A stretch of 64,000 nt of DNA, taken from assembly GCF_000328705.1 (NCBI RefSeq), contig NC_019673.1:1798001-1862000 (forward strand), given 5' to 3'. Source of the stretch: Saccharothrix espanaensis DSM 44229. GTDB lineage: Bacteria > Actinomycetota > Actinomycetes > Mycobacteriales > Pseudonocardiaceae. The number at the start of each line of letters is the position of its first letter. Position 1 is the stretch's first letter. The notes beneath the pieces were generated by a model. The model was not told where the DNA came from, ran no database searches, and saw nothing but the letters and a program-made list of their open reading frames with translations. The position numbers were made by a program, and so were the translations under genes. This document shows positions 8,233 to 17,034 of the stretch, piece by piece.

Positions 8233-9237
8233 ATGCTGCGCAAGGTTCTGGCTGTCGGACTGCTGATGCTCACCGCCGCCTGCGGCGGCACCGCTGGCGG
8301 CAGCGCCGAGGGCGACCAGACGGTGACCGTGTACACCGTCGACGGACTGGCGAACTGGTACGCCAAGCGCGCCGAGGAGTTCAAGGCCAAGACCGGGATC
8401 ACCGTCCAGCTTGTGGAGAGCGGCTCCGGCGAGGTGGTCACCCGCGCCGAGCGGGAGAAGGCCAACCCGCGGGCCGACGTCCTGGTGACGCTGCCGCCGT
8501 TCATCCAGCGCGCCGACAAGGCCGGGCTGCTCGCCGACTACGCGCCCGCCGGCGCCGACAAGGTCGCCGACCACACCGCCAAGTACACCCCGGTGGTCAA
8601 CAACTACCTGAACTTCATCTACAACCCGAAGCTCGCCCAGCCCGCGCCGGCCTCCTGGCAGGACCTGCTCGACCCGCGCTTCGAGGGCAAGCTCCAGTAC
8701 TCCACGCCCGGCCAGGCCGGTGACGGCACCGCCGTGCTGTTGCAGCTCAAGCACGTCATGGGGGACCAGGGCGCGCTGGACTACCTGGCCCGCCTGGAGG
8801 CCAACAACGTCGGCCCGTCCTCGTCCACCGGCAAGCTCCAGCCGAAGGTGTCCAAGGGCGAGATCCTGGTGGCCAACGGCGACCTGCAGATGAACCTGGC
8901 GTCGATCCGCGACGACAAGTCCGAGTTCGAGGTGTTCTTCCCCGCCGACGACCAGGGCGTGCGCTCCACGTTCGCCATCCCGTACTACGCCGGGCTCGCC
9001 ACCGGTGCGCCGCACGCCGACAACGGCAGGAAGTTCCTCGACTTCCTGCTCTCCGCCGACGTGCAGAAGACCATCGCGACCGACGCGCTGGGCCAGGCCA
9101 CCCGCTCCGACGTGCCCGCCGAGGGCGCGATCTCCGAGCTGCTCGAGGGTGTGCGGGTCTGGCAGCCGGACTGGACCGCCGTGGTCGCCACGCTGGACGC
9201 CGACGTCGCCGCGTACACCAAGGCGGTCGGGCGTTGA
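8233..9237 (+). CDS. 2-Aminoethylphosphonate-type ABC transporter substrate-binding lipoprotein
   Basis: A 334-residue solute-binding protein with a lipoprotein signal (lipobox L-T-A-A-C, Cys17) and the bilobed fold of the iron(III)/aminoethylphosphonate-binding family (PhnS-like; segments such as VYTVDGLANWYAKR and NFIYNPKL). It starts 5 bp after the HAD gene and its stop overlaps the TTG of the ATPase gene. Sequence alone cannot separate phosphonate from Fe3+ or putrescine binders; the catabolic neighbours argue for an aminophosphonate. Confidence 0.8.
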   Translation: MLRKVLAVGLLMLTAACGGTAGGSAEGDQTVTVYTVDGLANWYAKRAEEFKAKTGITVQLVESGSGEVVTRAEREKANPRADVLVTLPPFIQRADKAGLLADYAPAGADKVADHTAKYTPVVNNYLNFIYNPKLAQPAPASWQDLLDPRFEGKLQYSTPGQAGDGTAVLLQLKHVMGDQGALDYLARLEANNVGPSSSTGKLQPKVSKGEILVANGDLQMNLASIRDDKSEFEVFFPADDQGVRSTFAIPYYAGLATGAPHADNGRKFLDFLLSADVQKTIATDALGQATRSDVPAEGAISELLEGVRVWQPDWTAVVATLDADVAAYTKAVGR

Positions 9238-10337
9238 CACCCGCCGTCGAGCTGCGCGACGTGTCCGTCCACTTCGGACGGACCGTCGCGCTGCGCGGGC
9301 TGGACCTGTCGGTGGCGCCGGGGGAGACCCTGGCGCTGCTCGGCCCGTCCGGCTCGGGCAAGTCCACCGCGCTCAAGGCGGTGGCCGGGTTCCTGCGGCC
9401 CACCTCCGGGCGGGTGCTGCTGGGCGGTCGGGACGTGACCGACGAGCCGCCGAACCGGCGCGGGCTCGGCGTCGTGGTGCAGAGCTACGCGCTGTTCCCG
9501 CACATGAAGGTGGTCGACAACGTGGCGTTCGGGCTGCGCGCCCGGCGGGTGCCGCGCCGCGCGGTCGCCGAGCGGGTGGCCGAGGTGCTGGCGCTGGTCG
9601 GCATGACCGGGTTCGGCGACCGCTACCCGCGCCAGCTCTCCGGCGGCCAGCAGCAGCGGGTCGCCATCGCGCGGGCGCTGGCCATCCGGCCACCGGTGCT
9701 GCTGCTCGACGAGCCGCTCTCGGCGCTGGACGCCGCGCTGCGCGAGGAGATGGTGGCCGAACTGCTGCGGCTGCGCGCCGAACTGCCCGACACGGCCGTG
9801 GTCTACGTGACCCACGACCAGGGCGAGGCGCTCGCGCTGGCCGACCGGATCGCGGTGATGCGCGACGCCCGGCTGGTCGAGGTCGGCGCGACACCGGAGC
9901 TCTACCACCGGCCGGCCGAGTCGTTCACCGCCTCGTTCCTGGGCGCGTCGAACCTGCTGCCGGTGGAGGTCGTGGACGCCGACACCGTGCGGCTGGGCCA
10001 CCTGCGGCTGGCGGCGTCGTCGGCCGGGCTGCCGGCGGGCGGGGCCGTGGCGCTGGGCGTGCGCCCGCACCGGGTGGGCGTGCGCGCGGTTCCCGGCCCG
10101 ATGACCGCTGGTTCCGGGCAGACTGGTTCTGCGCCAACTGATTCTGGGCCGACCGATTCGGGGCTGGCGGCCCGGCTGCTGGCCGTGCAGTGGCGCGGCA
10201 CCGGGTACCGGCTGGACCTCGAACTGGACCTGGGGCACCGGCTGCGCGCGGAGGTCCCCGACGTCGACGGGCTCACCGTCGGGACACGGGTCGAGGTGTC
10301 CATTCCGGACGGTTGTCCGCTGGTGCGGGTGGCGTGA
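9234..10337 (+). CDS. ABC transporter ATPase of the aminophosphonate importer (PhnT-like)
   Basis: A 367-residue ATPase with Walker [10 protein letters not shown] (about residue 37), signature LSGGQQQR (about 136), Walker [12 protein letters not shown] (about 157) and a C-terminal TOBE-type domain. The TTG start at 9234 overlaps the upstream TGA, a less common start but supported by coupling and by the family N-terminus. A Gly/Ser/Thr-rich insertion ([14 protein letters not shown]) near residue 300 comes from short direct repeats in the DNA at about 10110-10165 and is probably a linker expansion. It energises the importer formed with the next two genes. Confidence 0.84.
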   Translation: MTPAVELRDVSVHFGRTVALRGLDLSVAPGETLALLGPSGSGKSTALKAVAGFLRPTSGRVLLGGRDVTDEPPNRRGLGVVVQSYALFPHMKVVDNVAFGLRARRVPRRAVAERVAEVLALVGMTGFGDRYPRQLSGGQQQRVAIARALAIRPPVLLLDEPLSALDAALREEMVAELLRLRAELPDTAVVYVTHDQGEALALADRIAVMRDARLVEVGATPELYHRPAESFTASFLGASNLLPVEVVDADTVRLGHLRLAASSAGLPAGGAVALGVRPHRVGVRAVPGPMTAGSGQTGSAPTDSGPTDSGLAARLLAVQWRGTGYRLDLELDLGHRLRAEVPDVDGLTVGTRVEVSIPDGCPLVRVA

Positions 10338-11155
10338 TGCGGCGGTTGCTCTGGCTGTTGCCGCCGGTCGCCGTGCTGGTGGTGTTCTTCGGGTACCCGC
10401 TGGCGCTGGTGCTGCACCAGTCGTTCGTCGCCGACGACGGCTCGGTGGGGTTGGCGAACTGGCACGACGTGCTGGTGTCGGCGGAGTTCCAGCGCGCCTT
10501 GGGGCGCACGGCGCTGCTCGCCGTCGCCGCCACCGCCGGCTGCCTGGTCCTGGGCGTCTTCCTGGCGCTGGTGATCGCGTTCGCGCCGTTCCCCGGCGCA
10601 CGGGCGGTGTCCCGGCTGGTCGACGTGGTGCTGGCGTTCCCGTCGTTCCTGATCGCGCTGGCGTTCACGTTCCTCTACGGCAGCGCGGGCGTGCTCAACG
10701 CCGTGCTGGGCAGCGGGTCCGTCGACTTCCTGTATTCCCCGTGGGGGGTGCTGCTCGCCGAGATCGCGTTCTACACGCCGTTCGTGATGCGGCCCGCGCT
10801 CGCGGCGTTCAGCCAGCTCCCGGGGGCCCAGCTCGACGTGGCGGCGAGCCTGGGCGCGTCGCCGTGGCGGGTGCTGCGGCAGGTCGTGCTGCCGGACGCG
10901 CTGCCCGCGTTGGCGTCCGGGGCCTGCCTGACCTTGTTGCTGTGCATGAACGAGTTCGGGATCGTGCTGTTCGTCGGGGCGAAGGACGTCATCACGTTGC
11001 CGATGTTGGTCTACACCAAGGCGATCGTGACGTTCGACTACCCGGCGGCGTGCGTGGTGGCCGTGGTCAACGTGGTGTTCTCCGGTGCGCTGTACGCACT
11101 GCACCGCTGGGTGTTCGCGAAGGGAGCGGGCCGTGCTGCTGTGGACGCGGCGTAG
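10337..11155 (+). CDS. ABC transporter permease 1 (PhnU-like)
   Basis: A 272-residue inner-membrane permease with about six hydrophobic segments and the ABC coupling loop (AAFSQLPGAQLDVAASLGAS, with the EAA-type Ala-Ala-x-x-x-Gly). The ATG at 10337 overlaps the ATPase stop by 1 bp. It pairs with the following permease to form the heterodimeric channel of the aminophosphonate importer. Confidence 0.82.
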   Translation: MRRLLWLLPPVAVLVVFFGYPLALVLHQSFVADDGSVGLANWHDVLVSAEFQRALGRTALLAVAATAGCLVLGVFLALVIAFAPFPGARAVSRLVDVVLAFPSFLIALAFTFLYGSAGVLNAVLGSGSVDFLYSPWGVLLAEIAFYTPFVMRPALAAFSQLPGAQLDVAASLGASPWRVLRQVVLPDALPALASGACLTLLLCMNEFGIVLFVGAKDVITLPMLVYTKAIVTFDYPAACVVAVVNVVFSGALYALHRWVFAKGAGRAAVDAA

Positions 11156-11930
11156 TCGGGCGATCGTCATCGCGCTGTTCGCGGTGCTGTTCACGGTCGT
11201 CGTGGTCGCGCCGCTGGCGATGATCGTGCTGGCGTCCGTGGCGGGGTCGTGGAACGGGGTGCTGCCCGCCGACCTCACCACCGACCACCTGGCCGACGCC
11301 GTCGCCGGGGACTCCGTCGCCAGTGCGGTCGTCAGCGCGCAGACGGCCGTCATCGCCGCGTTGACGGCCGTGGTGCTCGGGACGTGGCTCGCGCTGGGCG
11401 CGGAACGTGCTCCCCGCCCGGTCCGCCGGGTCCTCGACGCCGCCGCGCACCTGCCGCTGGCGGTGCCGTCCGTGGTGGTCGGGCTCGGGCTGCTGGTGGC
11501 GTTCAGCCGGCCGCCGCTGCTGCTCAACGGCACCCGGTGGATCGTGCTGGCGGCCCACCTGGTGATCCTGCTGCCGTTCACGTTCAGCGTGGTGTCCGCG
11601 GCGCAGCGCCGGGTGGACCCGCAGCTCGCGGCGGTCGCGGCGAGCCTGGGCGGGTCGGCGTGGCGGGTGCTGTGGCGGGTCCGGGTGCCGGTGCTGCTGC
11701 CCGCGATGTCGGCGTCCGCGTCGCTGGGGCTCGCCCTGTCGATGGGCGAGGTGGGCGCGACGATCATGCTCTACCCGCCGGACTGGCGCACGTTGCCGGT
11801 CAGCGTGTTCGCGCTGACCGACCGGGGCCAGGTCTTCGCCGCGTCCGCGTCCACCGTGCTGCTGCTGGCGGTGACCCTGGCCGGTCTCGTCGCGTTGGGC
11901 GCGGTTCGCCCGCGCGCCGCCGAACGTTAG
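11133..11930 (+). CDS. ABC transporter permease 2 (PhnV-like)
   Basis: A 265-residue permease with about six transmembrane segments and a coupling loop around AAVAASLGGSAWRVLWRV. The GTG at 11133 is chosen because AGGGAG at 11121-11126 gives a strong ribosome site at correct distance and the first membrane segment follows at once; it overlaps the previous gene by 23 bp. It is the last gene of the phosphonate operon. A 13-bp direct repeat, cgccgaacgttag, occurs at 11918-11930 (including the stop codon) and again at 11941-11953. Confidence 0.82.
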   Translation: MLLWTRRSRAIVIALFAVLFTVVVVAPLAMIVLASVAGSWNGVLPADLTTDHLADAVAGDSVASAVVSAQTAVIAALTAVVLGTWLALGAERAPRPVRRVLDAAAHLPLAVPSVVVGLGLLVAFSRPPLLLNGTRWIVLAAHLVILLPFTFSVVSAAQRRVDPQLAAVAASLGGSAWRVLWRVRVPVLLPAMSASASLGLALSMGEVGATIMLYPPDWRTLPVSVFALTDRGQVFAASASTVLLLAVTLAGLVALGAVRPRAAER

Positions 11931-12077
11931 CCCGCGATACCGCCGAACGTTAGCGAGTCGTGCCCTTTTACCGCCCATTGGCAGGCGTTTCCGGGTGCCT
12001 TCGCGGAGGTACCGTTGGTGCCAGGGAAGTGAGTCCTCCTCACCCGCAACGGCGCGGGGGAAGCGGGGGGTTGTGCG

Positions 12078-12404
12078 GTGACGTTCAAAGAGGAGTTCCT
12101 GGCGGAACTGGAGGACTGCCTGCGCGGCTACGGCGCGGTGCCGGTGTGCGATCCCGGCGCGCTGGCGCGGTTCGTGGACTACGTGCGGCAGTTGCCGGCG
12201 GACGACCAGCGGTTGCGGTGCCTGGAGGGGGTGGACCAGGGATCGGGGTCGTTCTGGAACAACCCGGCGGTGTGGTGGGAGCAGGTGCCCCGGTTCGGGG
12301 TCGCGATCAAGGACTGCTCGACGCTGCTGGACCGGATGCTGGACGAGGCCATCAGCGACGAGATCGACGTGCTGGAGATGGAGATCCGGGAGTTGCCGGG
12401 CTGA
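12078..12404 (+). CDS. Hypothetical protein, 108 residues
   Basis: I do not recognise a family. The protein is acidic, all-alpha-looking and soluble, with two Cys (DCLRGYG, IKDCSTL) and a Trp-rich centre (SFWNNPAVWWEQV). It has no signal peptide or membrane segment. The GTG at 12078 is preceded by a run of six G. It lies 147 bp after the phosphonate operon and ends just before a strong bidirectional terminator, so it could be the tail of that operon or independent. Confidence 0.7.
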   Translation: MTFKEEFLAELEDCLRGYGAVPVCDPGALARFVDYVRQLPADDQRLRCLEGVDQGSGSFWNNPAVWWEQVPRFGVAIKDCSTLLDRMLDEAISDEIDVLEMEIRELPG

Positions 12405-12436
12405 ACCCCCGCGCACCGGACCGGAGAACCGAAACA

Positions 12437-12472
12437 CCCGTTGTGCGTCCGGGTCGCCGGGCGCACAACGGG
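12437..12472. terminator. Bidirectional terminator hairpin
   Basis: A perfect 11-bp stem cccgttgtgcg (12437-12447) / cgcacaacggg (12462-12472) with a 14-nt GC-rich loop sits between convergent genes ending at 12404 (plus) and 12505 (minus). Confidence 0.75.
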
Positions 12473-12504
12473 GAGTGCTGTTCCGGTGCTGCTCAGGATC
12501 GGAC

Positions 12505-13119
12505 TCAGACCGACAGCAGCCGGTCGAAGAACGTGCGGTAGCGCCGCAGCGCGACCCGCAGCTCCTCGGTGTCCGCGTGGCCTTCCTGCTTCCACTGCTC
12601 CTCCAGCGAGCGGCGGTGCTCGGCGAACGTGTTCGCCAGGCTTCCGATCACCTGCGCCACCAGCTCGTCCGCGCGCTGCACGGCGTCCTGGGGGTCGTCC
12701 ACGAAGTCGGCCTGCAGGCCCCGCCACTCGGTGCGCAGCTCCTCGGCCTCGGTGTCGCCGAACAGCGGCTCGTCGTCGCTGCGCGCGCCCTGCTCCGCCG
12801 TGGCGGGCTCGGCGGCCGGAGCGGTGACCGGGACGATGTCGGGGTTGTGGCCGAGGGCGGTGTCCGCCGCGGGTTCTCTGTCGAAGTCGGCCGGTTCGTC
12901 GTAGACCGCGTCGCTGTCGTTTTCAACGACCCGGTCGTCGGTGTGGGTGTTCTCCCCGTGGACGCCGGTGTGGGCGTCGGTGTGGGCATTGGGGTGGGCA
13001 TCGGGGTGGACGTCGTCGGTGCGGGTGTCGGGGTGTCCGTCCCGCAGCACGTCGTCGTCGTGGTGGGTGCCCCGCTTCTCCGGCGGGACGAAGTCGTCGG
13101 TGGTCAGGCGGTCGGTCAT
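12505..13119 (-). CDS. Hypothetical protein with His/Asp-rich repeats, paralogue of its neighbour
   Basis: A 204-residue soluble protein of unknown function. Residues about 15-60 are a low-complexity His/Asp/Thr stretch (DVHPDAHPNAHTDAHTG) encoded by a 12-bp-periodic repeat at about 12960-13035. The C-terminal half (about 125-204) is helical and shares the pattern Trp-x-x-(L/I)Q-x-x-FVD-x-P-x-x-AV-x-x-AD-x-LV and a terminal LR-x-A-x-x-x-YR-x-(L/F)F-x-x-LL with the upstream gene product. Its ATG at 13119 overlaps the upstream stop by 1 bp, so the two are coupled. The His-rich arm might bind metal; this is speculation. Confidence 0.75.
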   Translation of the reverse strand: MTDRLTTDDFVPPEKRGTHHDDDVLRDGHPDTRTDDVHPDAHPNAHTDAHTGVHGENTHTDDRVVENDSDAVYDEPADFDREPAADTALGHNPDIVPVTAPAAEPATAEQGARSDDEPLFGDTEAEELRTEWRGLQADFVDDPQDAVQRADELVAQVIGSLANTFAEHRRSLEEQWKQEGHADTEELRVALRRYRTFFDRLLSV

Positions 13120-13694
13120 CAGCGCGCCCCTTCCGCGCGGTCACGGCGGTCGCCGTCACGGTCCGCGCCGTTGGCCAACAGGTCCTCGAACAGCGTGCGG
13201 TAGTGCACCATCGCGGTGCGCAGGTCCTCGGTCGACGCCTCGCCGCGGTCGTGCCGCTCGGAGATCGTGTGCGCCTCGCGGTAGTTGTCCAGCGTGCGGG
13301 CGTGCTCGACCGACAGCAGCGACGCCTGGCTCTCGTACCCCTCGGTGGGGTAACCGCGTTCGGCCATCAGGTCGGTGACCAGACGGTCCGCCTGGGCGAC
13401 AGCGCCGTCCGGCGCGTCGACGAACTGCTCCTGGATCCGCGTCCAGTTGCGGGCGTAGGTGTCGCGGGTCCCGGGGGCCAGGGGGCGCAGCTCGAGCCGG
13501 GAGTGCTCGCGCTCGCGCTCCACGAGGGCGCGCTCCGCGGCCATCCGGTTGTCGCTCTGCGCCACGGTCCGCTCGTACTCCGGACCGAACTTCTCCTGCA
13601 ACCTCTTGCGTTGCAGGAAGTACCGCAGCAGCACGGCGGCCGCCGCGACAACCAGCACGACGACGATCACGCCGATGATGGTGCCGGTGGACAT
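13119..13694 (-). CDS. Membrane-anchored hypothetical protein, paralogue of the next gene
   Basis: A 191-residue protein with a single N-terminal membrane segment (about residues 5-24, rich in Val/Ile/Ala), a basic cytoplasmic-side stretch (YFLQRKRLQEKFG), a charged helical region, and a C-terminal domain (about 85-175) shared with the downstream protein (RIQEQFVDAPDGAVAQADRL; YRTLFEDLL). No family name is recognised. It is the first gene of a two-gene minus-strand operon and is preceded by a good ribosome site. Confidence 0.76.
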   Translation of the reverse strand: MSTGTIIGVIVVVLVVAAAAVLLRYFLQRKRLQEKFGPEYERTVAQSDNRMAAERALVEREREHSRLELRPLAPGTRDTYARNWTRIQEQFVDAPDGAVAQADRLVTDLMAERGYPTEGYESQASLLSVEHARTLDNYREAHTISERHDRGEASTEDLRTAMVHYRTLFEDLLANGADRDGDRRDRAEGAR

Positions 13695-13811
13695 CTGTGC
13701 CTCCTAGGGGGCTTGGATGTCCACCGGGTTGCCGTTGCGAGGGCGCGACAAACCTGTCACGCCCCGTGTGCGGCCGTCACCACTCCTTGCCGTCACCACC
13801 TCTTGCCGGCA

Positions 13812-14966
13812 CTAGCCCTTGACGCACACCACCTGCTTGAGCCGGGTGACGACCTCCACGAGGTCGCTCTGCCGCGCGATGACCGCGTCGAGATCCTTGT
13901 AGGCGCCCGGGATCTCGTCCACCACGCCCGCGTCCTTGCGGCACTCGACACCCGCCGTCTGCGCCGCCAGGTCGGCCTCGGTGAACGTCTTGCGCGCCTT
14001 GGTCCGCGACATCCGGCGCCCCGCGCCGTGCGACGCGGACTCGAACGAGTCCGGGTTGCCCAGCCCGCGCACGATGTACGAACCGGTGCCCATGGAACCC
14101 GGGATGATCCCCAGCTCGCCCTTGCGGGCCCGGATCGCGCCCTTGCGGGTCACCAGGACGTCCTCGCCGAAGTGGTGCTCCTCGGACACGTAGTTGTGGT
14201 GCGCGCTGATCGGCTCGTCGAACGACACCGCCGGGAACGAGCGCCGCAGCACGTCGCACACCAGCCCGAGCATGGTCGCCCGGTTGCGCCGCGCGTACTC
14301 CTGCGCCCAGTACAGGTCGTGCCGGTAGGCGGCCATCTCCGGCGTGCCGGCGAGGAACACCGCCAGGTCCGGGTCGGGCAGCACCTCGTTGTGCGCCAAC
14401 GTCCGCGCGACCGCGATGTGGTGCTGTGCCAGCTGGTTGCCGACGCCCCGGGACCCGGAGTGCAGCATCACCCACACCCGGTCGTCGGTGTCCAGGCAGA
14501 CCTCGAGGAAGTGGTTGCCGCCGCCCAGCGTGCCGACCTGGCGCACCGCGCGGTCCAGGTCGAGGGCCGGGGTCAGCCGGTCGAACGCGTCCCAGAAACC
14601 GTCCCGCCCGACCACCGGCTCCCGGTGCATCGCGAACCCGACCGGCACCGCGGCCTCCAACGCCGAGCGCAGCGGCCCGAGGCTGGCCGGCAGATCGTTC
14701 GCCGACAACGATGTCCTCACCGCCGTCATGCCGCACCCGATGTCGACGCCGACGGCCGCCGGGGACACCGCGTCCTTGAGCGCGATGACCGAGCCGACCG
14801 TGGCGCCGAGCCCGTAGTGCACGTCCGGCATGACGGCCACGTGCTTGACCGCCCACGGCAGCGAGGCGATGTTGCGCAACTGGCGCAGCGCCTGCTCCTC
14901 GACCTCGGCCGGGTCGGCCCAGAGCCGGATGTCGACGCGTGCGCCGGAGAGGGTGGTGGCGGTCAT
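13812..14966 (-). CDS. rtcB: RtcB-family RNA-splicing ligase
   Basis: A 384-residue RtcB protein, which joins RNA 2',3'-cyclic phosphate or 3'-phosphate ends to 5'-OH ends using GTP and Mn2+. Diagnostic motifs include MPDVHYGLG (about 46), VGVDIGCGM with the metal-binding Cys78, GTLGGGNHFLEV, HSGSRGVG and SHGAGRRMSR with the guanylylated His near 313. At 384 residues it is of the shorter bacterial type. No archease gene is nearby and no operon partner is evident. Function in actinobacteria (tRNA or rRNA repair) is inferred from the family. Confidence 0.9.
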   Translation of the reverse strand: MTATTLSGARVDIRLWADPAEVEEQALRQLRNIASLPWAVKHVAVMPDVHYGLGATVGSVIALKDAVSPAAVGVDIGCGMTAVRTSLSANDLPASLGPLRSALEAAVPVGFAMHREPVVGRDGFWDAFDRLTPALDLDRAVRQVGTLGGGNHFLEVCLDTDDRVWVMLHSGSRGVGNQLAQHHIAVARTLAHNEVLPDPDLAVFLAGTPEMAAYRHDLYWAQEYARRNRATMLGLVCDVLRRSFPAVSFDEPISAHHNYVSEEHHFGEDVLVTRKGAIRARKGELGIIPGSMGTGSYIVRGLGNPDSFESASHGAGRRMSRTKARKTFTEADLAAQTAGVECRKDAGVVDEIPGAYKDLDAVIARQSDLVEVVTRLKQVVCVKG

Positions 14967-15047
14967 GCGGCCCAGCCTAAGCGGGGGTTCCGCCGGCGGC
15001 GATCGGATTTCCGCCGCGACCGGTCGGATTTCCCCGGGAGAAAAGGA

Positions 15048-15078
15048 AAACCGGGCCGGCGGTGCGCCGACCCGGTTT
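15048..15078 (-). terminator. Rho-independent-like terminator of the DrrAB-type operon
   Basis: Stem aaaccggg (15048-15055) / cccggttt (15071-15078) with a 2x2 internal mismatch and inner ggcg/cgcc pairs. On the minus strand the stem is followed by TTTTCCTTTT, fitting termination after the permease stop at 15093. Confidence 0.75.
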
Positions 15079-15092
15079 CGGTGCCGGAAGTG

Positions 15093-15896
15093 CTACCGGC
15101 TGACCGCCTTGCGGTACTGGCGGGTGGCCAGCGGGACGAACACCGCGAGGAAGACCACCACCCAGATCAGCGTCGTCAGCACCGGGTGCCGCAACGACCA
15201 CACGTCCGCCGGCGGGAAGGCGGGGTTCGTGTTCCCGAACAGCTCGCGGGCCGCCGCCGTGACCGCCGAGACGGGGTTCCACTCGGCGAACGTCTTGAGC
15301 ACGCCGGGCAGCTTGCTCTCCTGCACGAAGGTGTTCGCGATGAACGTCAGCGGGAAGATCACGATGAAGCTCGCGTTGTTGAACACCTCCGGGCTGCGCA
15401 CCATGAGCCCGACGATCGCCATCCCCCACGACAGCGAGTAGGCGAACAGCAGCAGGATCGCGAACCCGGCCAGCGCCTCGAAGAACGACGAGTTGATCCG
15501 CCAGCCGACCACCAGGCCGGTCAGCGACATCACCACCACGACGATGACGTTGTTGAGCAGGTCCGACGTGGTCCGCCCGATCAGCACCGCCGACCGCGCC
15601 ATGGGCAGCGACCGGAACCGGTCGATCACGCCTTTCTGCATGTCGTCGGCCAGGCCCGAGCCGGTGATGGTCGCGCCGAACACCACGGTCTGGGTGAAGA
15701 TGCCCGCCATCAGGAACTCGCGGTAGTCCATGCCCGGGATGTCGATCGACCCGCCGAACACGTACGCGAACAGCAGCACGAACATGATCGGCTGCAAGGT
15801 GGAGAACACCAGCAGGTCCGGTACCCGCTTGATCTTGATGAGATTGCGCTTGGCGACGACCGCGCCGTCCGCCAGCGCCTGCGTGACTGCGCTCAT
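15093..15896 (-). CDS. ABC-2 type exporter permease (DrrB-like)
   Basis: A 267-residue integral membrane protein with about six hydrophobic segments. It carries the ABC-2 signature region (MQKGVIDRFRSLPMARSAVL) and the family opening LLVFSTLQPIMFVLLFAYVFGG. It forms the membrane part of an exporter with the upstream ATPase; ATG overlaps the ATPase stop by 4 bp. DrrAB-type pairs export drugs or lipids; the cargo cannot be told here. Confidence 0.85.
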   Translation of the reverse strand: MSAVTQALADGAVVAKRNLIKIKRVPDLLVFSTLQPIMFVLLFAYVFGGSIDIPGMDYREFLMAGIFTQTVVFGATITGSGLADDMQKGVIDRFRSLPMARSAVLIGRTTSDLLNNVIVVVVMSLTGLVVGWRINSSFFEALAGFAILLLFAYSLSWGMAIVGLMVRSPEVFNNASFIVIFPLTFIANTFVQESKLPGVLKTFAEWNPVSAVTAAARELFGNTNPAFPPADVWSLRHPVLTTLIWVVVFLAVFVPLATRQYRKAVSR

Positions 15897-16858
15897 GCCC
15901 CCTGCTCCCCCTGCTTGTCCTCGGCCGCGTGTCCGGTCAGCGTGAGGAACACGTCGTCCAGCGTCGGCCTGCGCAGGCCGACGTCGAGCACCTTCACCGA
16001 TTCGGCGTCCAGCCGGCGGATGCCGTCGACCAGCACCTCGGACCCGCCGGACACCGGCACGGTCAGCCGGTGCGCCCGCTCGTCCACCACGACCTCGCCG
16101 ATGGCCAGCGGCCCCAGCACCTCCCGGGCGGTGGCCACGTCCTGCGCGGTGCCCACGGTCAGCTCCAGCCGCTCGCCGCCGACCTGCGCCTTGAGCTCGT
16201 CGGCGGTGCCCAGCGCGATCACCTTGCCGTGGTCGATGACCGCGATCTTGTCGGCCAGCCGGTCGGCCTCCTCCAGGTACTGCGTGGTCAGCAGCAGCGT
16301 GGTGCCGCCCGCCACGAGTTCGCCGATGACGTCCCACATGCCCAGCCGGCTGCGCGGGTCCAGGCCCGTGGTCGGCTCGTCGAGGAACAGCACGTCGGGC
16401 TTGGCGACCAGCGCGCCGGCCAGGTCGAGCCGGCGGCGCATCCCCCCGGAGTAGCCCTTCACCGGCCGGTCGCCCGCCTCGACCAGGTCGAACCGGTCGA
16501 GCAGCTCCCGGGCCCGCTCCCGGCTGGGTTTCTTGCCCAGGTGGTAGAGCCGGCCCACCATGTCCAGGTTCTCGAACCCGGTCAGGTTCTCGTCCACCGC
16601 CGCGTACTGCCCGGACAGGCCGATCCTGCGGCGCAGCTCCTTGGCCTGGGACACGACGTCGAGCCCGAGCACGGTCGCCCGCCCCGCGTCCTGCTCCAGC
16701 AGCGTGGTGAGCACCCGCACGGTCGTCGTCTTGCCCGCGCCGTTGGGGCCCAGCAGGCCCATGACGGTGCCTTCCGGCACCACGAGGTCCAACCCGTCCA
16801 GGGCGACGACCGACCCGTAGCGTTTGACCAGCCCCTCGGCCACGATTGCGTCTGCCAT
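15893..16858 (-). CDS. ABC-2 exporter ATPase (DrrA-like)
   Basis: A 321-residue ATPase with Walker A GPNGAGKTTT, Q-loop region GQYAAVDENLTG, signature YSGGMRRRLDLA, Walker B VLFLDEPTTGLD and the C-terminal accessory domain typical of daunorubicin-resistance DrrA proteins (RRPTLDDVFLTLTG). The start is placed at ATG 16858 (MADAIVAEG); an in-frame ATG at 16867 (MAPMADA) is equally possible and neither has a strong ribosome site. It is co-translated with the downstream permease. Confidence 0.84.
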   Translation of the reverse strand: MADAIVAEGLVKRYGSVVALDGLDLVVPEGTVMGLLGPNGAGKTTTVRVLTTLLEQDAGRATVLGLDVVSQAKELRRRIGLSGQYAAVDENLTGFENLDMVGRLYHLGKKPSRERARELLDRFDLVEAGDRPVKGYSGGMRRRLDLAGALVAKPDVLFLDEPTTGLDPRSRLGMWDVIGELVAGGTTLLLTTQYLEEADRLADKIAVIDHGKVIALGTADELKAQVGGERLELTVGTAQDVATAREVLGPLAIGEVVVDERAHRLTVPVSGGSEVLVDGIRRLDAESVKVLDVGLRRPTLDDVFLTLTGHAAEDKQGEQGA

Positions 16859-17034
16859 GGGGGCCATGATGGACCCGCGCACCGACAATTTCGCCGCGAA
16901 TTTCACCCTGTTAGTCGAATGGTCACCCCGACCTGCGGCTTTTCGTGACGATCCGGGGCCCGGCGAGTCCCTCGGGCGGCCCAAGCCCGCCGGCGAAGTT
17001 GCGGCCGGCGCGGAAGCGGTGTGCGCTGCGTGGC

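Noticed and set aside
5545..11930. An iron(III) ABC importer instead of a phosphonate importer
   Set aside because: The binding-protein family includes Fe3+ binders, but overlap with phosphonate-type FAD and HAD genes makes iron uptake much less likely.
12437..12472. Operator palindrome
   Set aside because: The 14-nt loop and position between two convergent stops fit a transcription terminator better than a protein-binding site.
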